A stretch of DNA of 64,000 nucleotides from CAWCPR01 sp963797475. Its GTDB lineage: Bacteria > Chloroflexota > Anaerolineae > Anaerolineales > UBA4823. The notes below the pieces were generated by a model. The model made no database searches and was not told where the DNA came from. It was given only the letters and a program-made list of their open reading frames with translations. The position numbers and the translations under genes are program-made. Location of the stretch: assembly GCA_963797475.1 (NCBI GenBank), contig CAWCPR010000001.1, positions 2,990,500 through 3,054,499 on the forward strand. The letters run 5' to 3'. Position 1 is the stretch's first letter; every line of letters begins with the position of its first letter. Positions 1 to 9,235 of this stretch are shown here, one piece after another.

Positions 1-723
1 AAGGTGTATGGCAAAATGCACGATGGACCGAATGGCTCCGGGCTATCGCGCAAAGCGATCCTGAGCGAGATCGACAATAGCCTGAAGCGGCTTGGGACAG
101 ATTACGTGGACCTCTACCAGATCCATCGCTGGGATTACCAAACCCCAATCGAGGAGACGATGGAGGCACTGCATGACGTGGTAAGGGCTGGCAAGGCCCG
201 ATATATCGGCGCCTCCGCCATGTTCGCGTGGCAGTTCCAGAAGGCGCTGCACGTGGCAGAGAAGCATGGGTGGACCCGCTTCGCCTCGATGCAGGATCAC
301 CTGAACCTCCTCTACCGTGAAGAAGAACGGGAGATGCTGCCGCTCTGCCGTGAAGAGAAGATCGGGGTGATCCCGTATAGTCCACTGGCATCAGGAAGAT
401 TGGCGCGTGACTGGTCAGCGGAAAGCACGCTTCGTTCCGAAACCGACCAAATCGCGAAAAGCAAATACGATGCGACGGCCGAAACCGATCGACAGGTCGT
501 GGAGCGGGGGGCGGAAATCGCGGAGAAGTACGGGGTTCCGCGCGTTCATATCGCGCTGGCCTGGCTGTTACAGAAGGAGCCGGTGACTGCGCCAATCATC
601 GGGGCAACGAAGATCTCGCATTTGGAAGATGCCATCGGCGCTCTGTACGTTAAACTAACTCAGGAAGATGTCGCCTATCTGGAAGAGCCGTATGTGCCGC
701 ATCCCATCGTTGGTCATCAGTGA
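1..723 (+). CDS. Aldo/keto reductase, 5'-truncated by the window edge
   Basis: C-terminal two thirds of an aldo/keto reductase (NADPH-dependent carbonyl reductase, TIM barrel). The frame is open to base 1, and the first codons (Lys-Val-Tyr-Gly-Lys) align with Lys88-Val-Tyr of the complete paralogue immediately downstream, so the GTG at 4 is not a real start. The catalytic His lies in a QIHRWD motif, followed by GASAM, VIPYSPLASG and the NADP-binding segment TAPIIGATK. It ends with the family-typical VPHPIVGHQ tail. It lies 42 bp ahead of the paralogue in the same orientation, which suggests a tandem duplication. The substrate cannot be told from sequence. Confidence 0.9.
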   Translation, partial: KVYGKMHDGPNGSGLSRKAILSEIDNSLKRLGTDYVDLYQIHRWDYQTPIEETMEALHDVVRAGKARYIGASAMFAWQFQKALHVAEKHGWTRFASMQDHLNLLYREEEREMLPLCREEKIGVIPYSPLASGRLARDWSAESTLRSETDQIAKSKYDATAETDRQVVERGAEIAEKYGVPRVHIALAWLLQKEPVTAPIIGATKISHLEDAIGALYVKLTQEDVAYLEEPYVPHPIVGHQ

Positions 724-765
724 AAAGATGACATCTGTCAAAAGATCATTGGAAAGGAAAAAGCA

Positions 766-1747
766 ATGGAATACGTTCGATTTGGATCAACGGGTCTTAA
801 AGTTTCGCCCATTTGCCTGGGCTGTATGAGCTACGGGGGGCCGAGCGAGGGCTGGCCGTGGGCGCTCGATGAAGAGCACAGCCGGCCGTTTATCCAGCGT
901 GCGCTGGAGTTGGGCATCAATTTCTTTGACACCGCCAACGTTTACTCCAATGGGAGAAGCGAAGAGATCGTTGGCAAAGCCCTGCACGATTTCGCTGCTT
1001 CCAGGGATGAGGTGGTGATTGCCAGCAAAGTTTATTTCAAGATAGGCCCAGGCCCCAATGACCGCGGCCTCTCTCGCAAACACATCCTCAGCTCGATCGA
1101 CGCCAGCCTCAAACGCCTGGGGACGGATTATGTCGATATCTACCAGATCCACCGCTGGGATTATGAAACTCCCATTGAAGAGACCCTGGAAGCCTTGACT
1201 GACGTGGTGCGGGCCGGCAAAGCCCGCTACCTCGGCGCGTCTGCGATGTATGCCTGGCAGTTTGCCAAGGCCCTGTTCAGCGCGGATCTGCATGGCTGGA
1301 CGCGCTTCGTCTCCATGCAGCCGCATTACAACCTGATCTACCGGGAAGAGGAACGCGAGATGCTCAAGCTCTGCCAGGATCAAAAGATCGGGGTCATCCC
1401 CTATTCACCATTGGCGAAAGGGCTGCTGGCCCGCAAACCCAACAAGGAACGCAACGAAACGCTGCGCGCCCAGACCGATGCGGTCGGCAAACGGCTGTAC
1501 ACGGAAGAAGATTTGACCATCGCGCAGCGGGTGTATGAGGTGGCTGAAGCGCGCCGCGTGCCGATGGCGCAAATTGCTTTAGCCTGGATGCTTTCCAAAC
1601 CGGTCGTGACCGCCCCGATCATCGGCGCCACCAAGCCGCATCACCTGGATGATGCCGTAGCCGCCCTCTCCATCCAACTCACGGCCGAGGAGATCCAGCA
1701 CATGGAAGAAGCCTATCAAGCCGCATCCCGTGCTTGGGTATGCGTAA
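766..1747 (+). CDS. Aldo/keto reductase (single-base frameshift near the 3' end)
   Basis: Second aldo/keto reductase, strongly similar to the one upstream. The catalytic tetrad is visible: Asp55 and Tyr60 (FFDTANVY), Lys88 (IASKVY), His129 (QIHRWD). NADP-binding motif APIIGATK is present. A short RBS (GGAAAGGA) precedes ATG 766. The open frame runs to 1908, but everything after about residue 318 looks unlike an AKR. Removing the G at 1720 gives a tail reading PHPVLGYA and a TAA at 1745-1747, matching the PHPIVGH tail of the neighbour. I therefore take the natural end as 1747, with one inserted base. The apparent 380-aa length is an artefact of that insertion. Confidence 0.88.
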
Positions 1748-1775
1748 TTTGCTATAATAAGTTTCTATTTGAAAG

Positions 1776-1804
1776 CGATGGCGACCTGGCGCAGGTCGCC
1801 ATCG
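1776..1804 (+). terminator. Perfect 13-bp inverted repeat after the AKR gene
   Basis: CGATGGCGACCTG (1776-1788), 3-nt loop, then its exact reverse complement (1792-1804), followed by a weakly T-rich stretch. It lies 28 bp past the repaired stop of the reductase and about 100 bp before the next start. An imperfect intrinsic terminator is the simplest reading. An operator is possible. Confidence 0.5.
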
Positions 1805-1904
1805 TCTATTATTCCCCCAATGGATTGATCCACCTCTTCGCCTCTGACTTGCGTTATACTAGCGAAGGCGCAACGGAATTTCTGAACCACATACAGGAGA
1901 AAGA

Positions 1905-2897
1905 ATGACATATAAAAGTGTTATCGTGATCCAACGGGGCGGTCCGGAAATGCTTCAAATTGTGGAAAACGACTTGCGTCCGCCAACTGAAGGCGAGGCG
2001 CGCATCCGGATCCTTGCCACAGCAGTATGCCAGGATGATGTCGCCATCCGCCTGGGCAACCGGCCTTTTCTGAAAAAGCCGCCTTTTGTGCCGGGTTATT
2101 CCTTCATCGGCATCGTCGATGCAGTTGGCGAGGGGGTCAGGGATGTGAAGGTTGGGGACCGCGTCGCTGCTCTGACACAATTTGGCAGCCATGCGGAGAC
2201 CATCTATTGGGATGCGCATGGGCTGGTTCCCGTCCCCGAATCCCTGGATCCGGCTGAGGCTGTGACGCTGATCCTGAATTATCTGGTCGCATACCAGATT
2301 CTGCACAGGGTCGCGCAGGTCAAAACAGGGGATAAGGTGCTCTTGATCGGCGCCAGCGGAGGTGTTGGGACTGCTTTTTTGCAGCTTGGCAGGCTGGCTG
2401 GGCTTGAGATGTACGGGTTGGCTTCACCCAGCAAACACCCTATCTTGAGTGAATATGGAGCCACGCCCATCGACTATCACACCCAGGATTTTGTCGAGGT
2501 GCTCCGCCTGGCGGAGCCGCAAGGCATCGATTACGTATTCAACGGGATGGGCGAGGAGTATTTCGAGCGCGGCCTGGCCGTGCTGCGGCGGGGTGGGGTC
2601 CTGGTCCATTACGGCGCACCGCAGAGCCTGGCGCATTTTATGCTTCTGGTTGCCAGGCTCCTCCTGTACAACGTCCTGCCGAATGGCAAATCGATCAAGG
2701 GATACGGAACGCATCGATTAGGCGTCGACCTTTTCAAGGAGGACTGGACCACGCTCTTCAAGCTGCTGGAAGACGGCAAAATAAAGCCCGTCATCGCAGG
2801 CAAATATCCTCTCCTGGAAGCGGAGAGGGCTTACAGGCTGCTGGAAAGCGGTCAGGTAACCGGAAACCTGGTCTTGTTGGCTCCCGAGTGGTTATAA
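1905..2897 (+). CDS. Zinc-independent MDR-family oxidoreductase (quinone reductase-like)
   Basis: 330-aa medium-chain dehydrogenase/reductase. It has an N-terminal GroES-like domain (residues about 1-125) with PGYSFIGIVDAVGEGV, and a Rossmann domain with GASGGVGTAFLQLGRLAG at about residue 148. The catalytic-zinc Cys/His set and the structural-zinc four-Cys lobe of alcohol dehydrogenases are not seen. This fits the NADPH:quinone oxidoreductase branch, which reduces quinones or enones with NADPH in the cytoplasm. The RBS is CAGGAGAAAGA directly before ATG 1905. The stop codon abuts a dispersed repeat. It sits with the two aldo/keto reductases as a redox-enzyme cluster. The substrate is unknown. 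Confidence 0.85.
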   Translation: MTYKSVIVIQRGGPEMLQIVENDLRPPTEGEARIRILATAVCQDDVAIRLGNRPFLKKPPFVPGYSFIGIVDAVGEGVRDVKVGDRVAALTQFGSHAETIYWDAHGLVPVPESLDPAEAVTLILNYLVAYQILHRVAQVKTGDKVLLIGASGGVGTAFLQLGRLAGLEMYGLASPSKHPILSEYGATPIDYHTQDFVEVLRLAEPQGIDYVFNGMGEEYFERGLAVLRRGGVLVHYGAPQSLAHFMLLVARLLLYNVLPNGKSIKGYGTHRLGVDLFKEDWTTLFKLLEDGKIKPVIAGKYPLLEAERAYRLLESGQVTGNLVLLAPEWL

Positions 2898-2996
2898 GTG
2901 TTGGGCGCATTGCCCTTGGCAGCAGGCCGGTGGTCGGCGCACCCCGTAATAGGATGGAGAGTTGCGGCTACGCCGCAATCTCCAGAGATTCATCAA
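2897..2996 (+). repeat. Dispersed ~100-bp multi-hairpin repeat, copy 1
   Basis: One of four related copies (others at 6660, 48611 and 50434). Shared blocks in order: TTGGGCGC, a GCCCCTGGCC..GGCC hairpin, TGGTCGGCGC, GATGGAGAGTTGCGG, GCCGCAATCTCCAGAGATTCA. GGAGAgTTGCGGC..GCCGCAAtCTCC forms an imperfect hairpin. This copy begins at the stop codon of the MDR gene and ends just before the RBS of the next gene. Confidence 0.8.
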
Positions 2997-3010
2997 ATAA
3001 GGGAGGGATC

Positions 3011-3487
3011 ATGGATCTGTCTGGCGTTTATGGGATCATGAGCGGTATATGTTTTGCATTGACCGGCCTGTGGTGGAATGTCGTTGAGGGACGCAAGGAT
3101 TGGCTGGACAACCCGCGTATGCGCAGCCTGGCGGGTGGGGTGTATGCCTCCTTTCTGATCCCCGGGACGATGGCAATCGGAGCACAAATTGGTGGCGATA
3201 ACAAGCTGGTCTGGCGCTCTGCCTTTGTTATCCTGGCGCTGTCAGGCATGTTCTTCACAACAAGGATGCTGGCGCACGTCAGCAAAATGACCAAGCCCGG
3301 CTTTTTTGCCCGCAGTCGCTGGCTGGTGATCCTGCTTTATTTGGTTGTGCTTGTCCTGGGGTTGTTTCCCAGCCTGGCCGCGCCCACCGGCCTGGCCCCC
3401 ATCCAGGTGGAAGCCTTTCTGCTTTCCATCATCATTCTGACAGGGCATGGACTTGCATGGGAAATGATGACTCGCAGACCGGAATAA
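3011..3487 (+). CDS. Hypothetical four-helix membrane protein
   Basis: 158-aa protein with about four hydrophobic helices: residues about 5-25 (YGIMSGICFALTGLWW), 40-60, 68-88 and a long hydrophobic region from about 104 to 150. ATG 3011 is chosen because GGGAGGGATC lies directly upstream. The longer open frame from 2888 would read through the dispersed repeat. Short polar loops and the lack of a recognisable catalytic motif leave the function open. It follows the MDR oxidoreductase and is convergent with the M19-like hydrolase gene. I do not recognise the family. Confidence 0.75.
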   Translation: MDLSGVYGIMSGICFALTGLWWNVVEGRKDWLDNPRMRSLAGGVYASFLIPGTMAIGAQIGGDNKLVWRSAFVILALSGMFFTTRMLAHVSKMTKPGFFARSRWLVILLYLVVLVLGLFPSLAAPTGLAPIQVEAFLLSIIILTGHGLAWEMMTRRPE

Positions 3488-3515
3488 GACTGCCGCCGCG
3501 GCGCTCCTCTCATAT

Positions 3516-5813
3516 TCACGCCTGGCCCATCTCAGCCGCCTGCTTCTTGCACGTCTCCCATACCTGGATGTAATCGTACGCCGAGCGGAACAACGGCGCC
3601 AGGTCCTCCGCGGATAAGCCGCAGTTGCGGATATCCTGGAGAAAATCGGGCAGCATGCCATAATGGGCCATCCCGTCGATGTTGATGTCAAAGTCGCGCC
3701 GCTCCCCGGCAGTCGAGCGCTCCAGCGGGCGGTTATCCCCCTTCATTTCCTGCCACTTCTTCCAGATAGCTGCGATCCGCATGGCAATCCGCACCGTCTC
3801 GTCGTCGTGATTCGAGTTGCCTGCTGGGTCAATGCCCTTCTTCACCAGGTAGGCGGCTCGCTGGCGGCGCGGCCACTCGTCCAACTCCCGCGCCTCCGGC
3901 GCCTCTTGCTCGTCTGCAAGCCAGAAGCCGCTGGTAATTTGATCCACGCCTTTCTGTTCGTAGTGCAGCCGCACGAACTCGAAGGCCTCCCGCAGGGTGT
4001 TCTGGGGAAAATCGCTGGCGGGATGCTCGTGGCGGCTGGGGTCGAACCCGGCTTCGTATTGGGCGATCCCCTGCCAGATGTCCGCTTCTTCATCATCGTA
4101 ATCGCCGGGGCCGCTGGATTCGAAGCGATACCAGCGATAGTCGCGGAGCGGAGTGTTGTAGGCCACGCCGTTGGTCTGGCAGTCGATTTCTGTGCGGCGG
4201 TCGGCCATCCGGCGCTTGTCTTTCACTGCGCCGTAAGCTGCATAGGCCCCAAAGCGCGGTCCGGGCATCCCGGCGGCGCCATTGATGTCCGTCCCGATCG
4301 CCACGCCGCGCCCACCCATCATGGCGCTGGCGTACAGGTAAGCCTGCGCCCAGGATGTGCTTGATCCGGCGCACGGGTTCGTGATTTTTTCAACCAGTTC
4401 CGGCATGCAGCGCCGCAGCCCTGCCAGATCGCCCTGGTTAATGATTGGCGCCACCAACCCGCCCAGGCGCCCGATGCGCTCGATCTGGTCTTCACGCTTG
4501 CCTGCTTCGTGCGCCACCTTGTGCACGTCGCTGGTGCCGTACTCTTGCTGGGTGCGGGCATCGAACTCAACCTGCCCGCTGAAGAGCAGATCGCGGAACC
4601 AGGTATGCGAACAGATCACCGGGTATTGGCGCTGCTCCATCATCGCCAGCGTCTGGTCGGTGGATTTTTCGGACATGTGGTCTACGTCGATGATCATGCC
4701 GCGCTTCATCAGCTCTTCCAAAAGCACCACGCCGTATTGGTTCAGGCCGCGCGTGTTGGCATGGCCGCCTTGCGATTTCGGTGCATCAAAGGCCTCAAGC
4801 AGATCGCGGGCGCCGGGGATGCGGTCCAGCAAGGTCTGGCGGTGCATCGCGCGCAATGGCGGCCCGGAGACGACCGCCACGCGTTCGGCGTTGTCGAGCA
4901 GGTCGTCGCCGTCGCTGTCGAGGCGGTAGCGCACGCCGGTCTCCCAGGCGTCTTCCACCGCCCAGCGCTCGCCGGTCAGGAAGATTGTGATTGCTTCCAA
5001 CAGGCGCAAATAAATGGCAGTGCCGCCAAAAGCGTTGTTGCTCAGGTGGATGGGGGTGATCTGGCGAATGCCCAGCTCGTACAGCCAATCCAGCTCTTGG
5101 GCGATCAGCTCGCGAGCTTTGTGCAGGTCGCGCTGGCTGGCCTTATCCAGATCGGCCACGCTGCGCCAGTTGCCCAGCGAGTCCACTTCGACCCCCAAAA
5201 CGATCGCCAGGCGGTTCTCTGCGATCACCTTGCGCGCCTGTTCGGGAGTATAGACGATCTCGAGCCAGCCCTTGCCCGGCCCGCCGCACTGCGCTTCGAC
5301 ATGGGCTGCCATGGCTTTCATCGCCGTCACCTGCACCTCGATGGCGGTTTTATCGTCGTGAGGCAGAGTCGGGGTGGTCTTAAAAGCCAGCAGCTCATTA
5401 TTCACTGCCAGGCAGGTGATCAGGCGCAGACCACCTTGGTAGGCGCGGTAGATCCAATCGATGTAAGCCTGCTGGTGGACCAGGGTGGTGAAGCGCGGCC
5501 ATACGATGAAATCCGGCCAGCCGCCGCTGGCGACGTGGCCAAATTCGGGATTGATGTTGATCAAGCCGCCATGGATCGGCTCACAGGAGGCCAGGGCGTA
5601 CTGCATGCCCTCCTCTCCCGGGTGTTCGGGGCTATAAGGCTCACCCCAAAAGGCCTTGCCGCCGAAAGCCAGGTGGGCCATCAAATGGGCGTGGGTATCG
5701 GCAAAGCCCCACAACGGCGCAGTGGGTGCGGCGTCCCAGTAATCCCCGCCGAGCGGCACCCGCGGTGAGCCGGAAAGCCGCTGAAAATATTTACCTGCAT
5801 GGTTGTCACTCAT
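3516..5813 (-). CDS. Large M19 (renal dipeptidase)-like amidohydrolase-fold protein
   Basis: 765 aa from ATG 5813, preceded by a strong GGAGGAG eight bases upstream. The open frame continues to 6059 but without a comparable RBS. Metal-hydrolase motifs fit peptidase family M19 within the amidohydrolase superfamily: FADTHAHLMAHL near the N-terminus, IIDVDHMSEKSTDQTL, VICSHTWFRDL, and AIGTDINGAAGMPG, where dipeptidases have IGSDFDG. Family members are usually about 350-400 aa. The extra length is inserted between the first and later motifs and at the C-terminus, so specificity may differ from classical dipeptidases. No signal peptide is evident, suggesting a cytoplasmic enzyme. It stands alone on this strand. 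Confidence 0.75.
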   Translation of the reverse strand: MSDNHAGKYFQRLSGSPRVPLGGDYWDAAPTAPLWGFADTHAHLMAHLAFGGKAFWGEPYSPEHPGEEGMQYALASCEPIHGGLININPEFGHVASGGWPDFIVWPRFTTLVHQQAYIDWIYRAYQGGLRLITCLAVNNELLAFKTTPTLPHDDKTAIEVQVTAMKAMAAHVEAQCGGPGKGWLEIVYTPEQARKVIAENRLAIVLGVEVDSLGNWRSVADLDKASQRDLHKARELIAQELDWLYELGIRQITPIHLSNNAFGGTAIYLRLLEAITIFLTGERWAVEDAWETGVRYRLDSDGDDLLDNAERVAVVSGPPLRAMHRQTLLDRIPGARDLLEAFDAPKSQGGHANTRGLNQYGVVLLEELMKRGMIIDVDHMSEKSTDQTLAMMEQRQYPVICSHTWFRDLLFSGQVEFDARTQQEYGTSDVHKVAHEAGKREDQIERIGRLGGLVAPIINQGDLAGLRRCMPELVEKITNPCAGSSTSWAQAYLYASAMMGGRGVAIGTDINGAAGMPGPRFGAYAAYGAVKDKRRMADRRTEIDCQTNGVAYNTPLRDYRWYRFESSGPGDYDDEEADIWQGIAQYEAGFDPSRHEHPASDFPQNTLREAFEFVRLHYEQKGVDQITSGFWLADEQEAPEARELDEWPRRQRAAYLVKKGIDPAGNSNHDDETVRIAMRIAAIWKKWQEMKGDNRPLERSTAGERRDFDINIDGMAHYGMLPDFLQDIRNCGLSAEDLAPLFRSAYDYIQVWETCKKQAAEMGQA

Positions 5814-6199
5814 TGCCAAACTCCTCCCCAACCAACTACCCCCGTTGACAGGAAAAATCAAATGATCGAAATGGGCCTGGCCCGTTTGTTCGTAGAGGAT
5901 ATTATATATTAGATGTCTGATTGCGCCAGTAGCACTAATCATAGAGCGGCTTCTGCGCGGCAGGAAAAATGTCACCGGTGCTCCGTCCCATTTCCGATAC
6001 CGAGGCTGTGATCCTCGGTTGAAGAATGGTCGCTTGACCAGGTAAAAAACTACCCACAAGACCTAATCGTATCCTGGTACTCGACTGTTGCGACTCAGCC
6101 TGGTTTTCACTATGCTATAAACGTGGCAATTTATTAAATTGAGCTGTCATCAACAGTTCATACCTGGCTGAACAAGCGAAACCACAAGAAGAGGCTGAA
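5814..6199. other. Intergenic region with one hairpin
   Basis: Divergent intergenic region between the M19-like gene (-) and the DDN-like gene (+). A perfect 7-bp inverted repeat (ACCGAGG 5999-6005 / CCTCGGT 6013-6019) is present without a T-run, so it could be an operator. On the minus strand a TATAAT lies near 5900. No convincing -35 element and no small ORF with an RBS were found. Confidence 0.4.
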
Positions 6200-6643
6200 A
6201 TGTCCCAAACAACAACTGTCCCTCCAATCGTCAATCGCGGCATGAAACTTGTGTTACGCTCGCCTGCACATGGGATGGTCAGTAAAACTGTCCTGCTGAT
6301 CACTTTCACCGGGCGCAAGAGCGGTAAGACCTACACAACCCCGGTAGACTACTCGCAAGACGGCGATCAGGTGACCATTTTCACCCATGCAGACTGGTGG
6401 AAGAACCTGCGCGGCGGCGCAGCGGTCACATTGCGTATTCGCGGCCGGGAGCTCCAGGGCCTGGCAGAACCGGTCGCCGAGGATAAGCGAGCCATCGCCG
6501 CTGGGCTGGCAGCCCATTTGCGCAAGGTGCCGAGTGACGCCAGATATTATGGCGTGACCTTCGACGAGTCCGGAAATCCAAGATCAGAAGAAGTCGAGAA
6601 AGCTGTGCAGACTGTCGTGATGATCCCTATCCGGCTATGTTGA
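6200..6643 (+). CDS. DDN-like deazaflavin/flavin-binding nitroreductase family protein
   Basis: 147 aa with the split beta-barrel signature of the deazaflavin-dependent nitroreductase (DDN) family: VLLITFTGRKSGKTYTTPVDY, then FTHADWWKNLRGGAAVTLRIRGRELQGLAEPV. Such proteins bind F420 or FMN and carry out hydride-transfer reductions in the cytoplasm. AAGAGGC precedes ATG 6200. The length is typical of the family. It precedes a copy of the dispersed repeat and an alpha/beta hydrolase. Whether this organism makes F420 cannot be seen here, so the cofactor is inferred only from family membership. Confidence 0.75.
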   Translation: MSQTTTVPPIVNRGMKLVLRSPAHGMVSKTVLLITFTGRKSGKTYTTPVDYSQDGDQVTIFTHADWWKNLRGGAAVTLRIRGRELQGLAEPVAEDKRAIAAGLAAHLRKVPSDARYYGVTFDESGNPRSEEVEKAVQTVVMIPIRLC

Positions 6644-6659
6644 TCTCCGGGGGAGCAGG

Positions 6660-6756
6660 GTTGGGCGCTATGCCCCTGGCCGTAGGCAAGTGGTCGGCGC
6701 ACCCCGCGATAGGATGGAGAGTTGCGGCTATGCCGCAATCTCCAGAGATTCATCAA
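6660..6756 (+). repeat. Dispersed ~100-bp multi-hairpin repeat, copy 2
   Basis: Same block order as copy 1, including TGGTCGGCGCACCCCG, GATAGGATGGAGAGTTGCGG and GCCGCAATCTCCAGAGATTC. It lies between the DDN-like gene and the leader of the alpha/beta hydrolase gene, again in sense orientation 5' of a gene. Confidence 0.8.
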
Positions 6757-6820
6757 TATAGAAGTCCATAGAATCAACCTCGGGCGCTGCTCAGTGCGAC
6801 GCTTGCCAGGAGAGTAGAAA

Positions 6821-7672
6821 ATGACAACCATGCAAGTTCGAGACGTGTCCCTTTTCGTGAAAGTCATGGGGCAGGGATATCCACTGGTCCTCATGCATGG
6901 CGGCCCTGGCCTGGATTACACGACCCTGCTGCCTTTACAGCCTCTTGCGGATCAATTCACTCTGATCTTCTATGACCACCGCTGCAACGGCCGCTCGCAG
7001 GGGGCGGAAGTCACCTCCATGACGTTCGAGAATCTGACTGCAGATGCAGACGCGCTGCGCCAGACCCTTGGCTTCGATCGGTGGGCGGTGCTCGGGCATT
7101 CCTTTGGCGGCAATGTAGCCCTGGAGTATGCGCTCCGTTATCCGCAAAGTCTCTCGCACATGATATTGATGGATACCGGCGGCGACCAATGGTGGGTGAA
7201 TCGGAATGCTCCGGAGATCCTGGTGAAACGGGGCTTCAGCGAAAGCGCCGTGCAAGCGGCTCGCCGTTTCTATAACGGCCAGGTGACACCCGGCGAGTTC
7301 CTTCCCACCCTGATGAAGTTTATGAGCGCATACAACTACCACAACAGCCTCCTGGCAGTGGTCAAAGATGTGGTCGCCGGTCATATGCCGAAAACACGCC
7401 CCGAAGCCCTCATCTTTGGTTACAACCATCTGCTCAATGGCTGGACGGTGATGGACCGGCTCAGCGAGATCCAGGCTCCCACCCTGGTTTTGGCGGGGCG
7501 TCATGACTTTCTGTTTCCGACCGAACATCAGGCGGCGCTTGCGGCTGGAATAACCAACGCCCGCCTGGAGATTATCGAGCGCGCCGGTCATAATCCACAC
7601 ATGGAGCGGCCTGCTGAAGTGATCGAGATCATCAAAAACTTTATCACCGAAGTGAATCCAGCCTATGCCTGA
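6821..7672 (+). CDS. Alpha/beta hydrolase (proline iminopeptidase-like)
   Basis: 283-aa alpha/beta hydrolase. The N-terminal HGGPGLDYTTL is the oxyanion-hole motif typical of the prolyl aminopeptidase branch. The nucleophile elbow GHSFGGN holds the catalytic Ser near residue 90. The acid is likely Asp in AGRHDFLFP and the base His in AGHNPHMERP. No signal peptide. RBS CCAGGAGAG precedes ATG 6821. It overlaps the following beta-lactamase-like gene by 8 bp (7665-7672), so the two are probably translationally coupled, pointing to a joint hydrolytic role such as degrading a peptide or ester. The substrate is unknown. Confidence 0.88.
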   Translation: MTTMQVRDVSLFVKVMGQGYPLVLMHGGPGLDYTTLLPLQPLADQFTLIFYDHRCNGRSQGAEVTSMTFENLTADADALRQTLGFDRWAVLGHSFGGNVALEYALRYPQSLSHMILMDTGGDQWWVNRNAPEILVKRGFSESAVQAARRFYNGQVTPGEFLPTLMKFMSAYNYHNSLLAVVKDVVAGHMPKTRPEALIFGYNHLLNGWTVMDRLSEIQAPTLVLAGRHDFLFPTEHQAALAAGITNARLEIIERAGHNPHMERPAEVIEIIKNFITEVNPAYA

Positions 7673-9143
7673 GAGAAAATTGCGCAATACTGAACAAGTG
7701 AAACCAGCCGAAAGCTCCTCCTGCGAGGCAGTCGCTTCGTACGAAGCGATTGACGCTTATATCGAGGGGCAAATGCGCCGTCTGAACATCCCGGGAGTAT
7801 CGCTCGCCATCGTCGAAGGCGACAGGATCGTGCACCTGCGCGGCTTTGGGCACGCCCGCCCTGGTGGAAAAGCGCCAGTCCCACAGACGCCCTTCTTTAT
7901 TGGCTCGCTCACCAAATCGTTCACTGCGCTGGCTGTGATGCAGCTCGCCGAAGCCGGCAAGGTAGCGCTGGATGCCCCGGTTCAACGCTACCTGCCCTGG
8001 TTCCACGTGGCGGATCCCGATGCATCTGCCCAGATGACGGTACGCCACCTGTTGAACCAGACCAGTAGCCTGCCCCTGTGGCCCTCGGAAATAGCCCTGT
8101 CAGATTTCGATGACAGCCCGGACGCCGTTGAGCGCCAGGCGCGGGCCTTATCCACGCTCAAGACCACCCGCCCGGCCGGTTCGAAGTGCGAATACAGCAA
8201 CTTTAACTACAACATCCTGGGGTTGATCGTCGAGACCGCCAGCGGAGAATCCTACACCGATTACCTTCAAAACCATATCTTTAACCCCTTGGAAATGAGG
8301 CACAGCTATACTTCGAAGGCTGCTGCGAAACCAGGCGGGCTGGCTGTGGGCTACCGCCACTGGTTTGGTCATCCCTTCCCGGCTCCCAATCTGCCCGTCC
8401 CGCGCGGCTCGCTTCCCTCCGGCCAGCTTATCTCATGCGCTGAAGACATGACGCACTACCTGATCGCCCATCTCAACCGAGGCCGCTATGGGGACGCGCA
8501 GATCCTGTCGGGGGATGGGATCGACGAGATGCACCGCGGGGTGATGGAATTAAAAATGGGAGATTTATCCGGGGGATTTTACGGCATGGGTTGGTTCGAC
8601 ATTGACCTCGGCCAAGTGAAAACCTATTCGCACGGCGGCAACGTACCGGACTTTTCTGCCTTTATGGCGCTCGTTCCAGGCCAAAAGAAAGGCCTGGTCC
8701 TGCTCCTCAACGCTGACCCTTATGGATTACCTATCGTCCTGGAGGAGGTTGGGATGGGTGTGACAGCCCTGCTAGCCGGCCAGCAGCCCGCCCCAATCAA
8801 ACTGGATTTCATTCAGTGGATCATGCGCCTCTTGCCGTTGATCCCGGTTCTCCAGATCGTGGGCGTCTTCGCCAGCTTGCGGCTGATCCGCGGCTGGCAA
8901 GCTAACCCGGAGCGCCGCCCAAGTCGTGAGCGCGCCTGGGGGCAGTATATCCTGCTCCCGCTGATCCCTAACCTATCGCTGGCGGCTATCCTGATCTATC
9001 TACAGTCCAGCCGCCTGATCCGTTTCTTGCACCTGTTTATGCCCGACCTTGCCTGGATCGCCCGGATCAGCGGCGGTTCCGCCGGGATATGGGCCATCCT
9101 GCGCACCGGCTTGATCCTGCGGGCCCTGCGAAGGGTCTTGTAG
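7665..9143 (+). CDS. Serine hydrolase, beta-lactamase/penicillin-binding protein class C-like, with C-terminal membrane helices
   Basis: 492 aa. Residues about 20-360 form a class C beta-lactamase-like domain: SxxK is SLTKS (catalytic Ser and Lys), the YxN motif is YSNFNYN, and the third motif is SHGGN in place of KTG. After about residue 385 come three hydrophobic segments (LLPLIPVLQIVGVFASL, ILLPLIPNLSLAAILIYL and a final one), a layout known in membrane-anchored esterase or D-aminopeptidase-like members. No N-terminal signal peptide is evident, so the catalytic side is uncertain. The start overlaps the alpha/beta hydrolase stop. True beta-lactamase activity is not implied. Confidence 0.87.
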   Translation: MPERKLRNTEQVKPAESSSCEAVASYEAIDAYIEGQMRRLNIPGVSLAIVEGDRIVHLRGFGHARPGGKAPVPQTPFFIGSLTKSFTALAVMQLAEAGKVALDAPVQRYLPWFHVADPDASAQMTVRHLLNQTSSLPLWPSEIALSDFDDSPDAVERQARALSTLKTTRPAGSKCEYSNFNYNILGLIVETASGESYTDYLQNHIFNPLEMRHSYTSKAAAKPGGLAVGYRHWFGHPFPAPNLPVPRGSLPSGQLISCAEDMTHYLIAHLNRGRYGDAQILSGDGIDEMHRGVMELKMGDLSGGFYGMGWFDIDLGQVKTYSHGGNVPDFSAFMALVPGQKKGLVLLLNADPYGLPIVLEEVGMGVTALLAGQQPAPIKLDFIQWIMRLLPLIPVLQIVGVFASLRLIRGWQANPERRPSRERAWGQYILLPLIPNLSLAAILIYLQSSRLIRFLHLFMPDLAWIARISGGSAGIWAILRTGLILRALRRVL

Positions 9144-9235
9144 TCCCTGCCCTTCGTCAGGCGGCCCGGCGCCCAGCGAGGAGGCTGACCATCGGTACGT
9201 TTCGTTCACCTGATTCGCGTGGAGGATACCCTACC

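Noticed and set aside
4509..5768. 419-aa open frame on + opposite the M19-like gene
   Set aside because: Antisense shadow: the minus frame has metal-hydrolase motifs and a strong RBS; the + translation has no recognisable domain.
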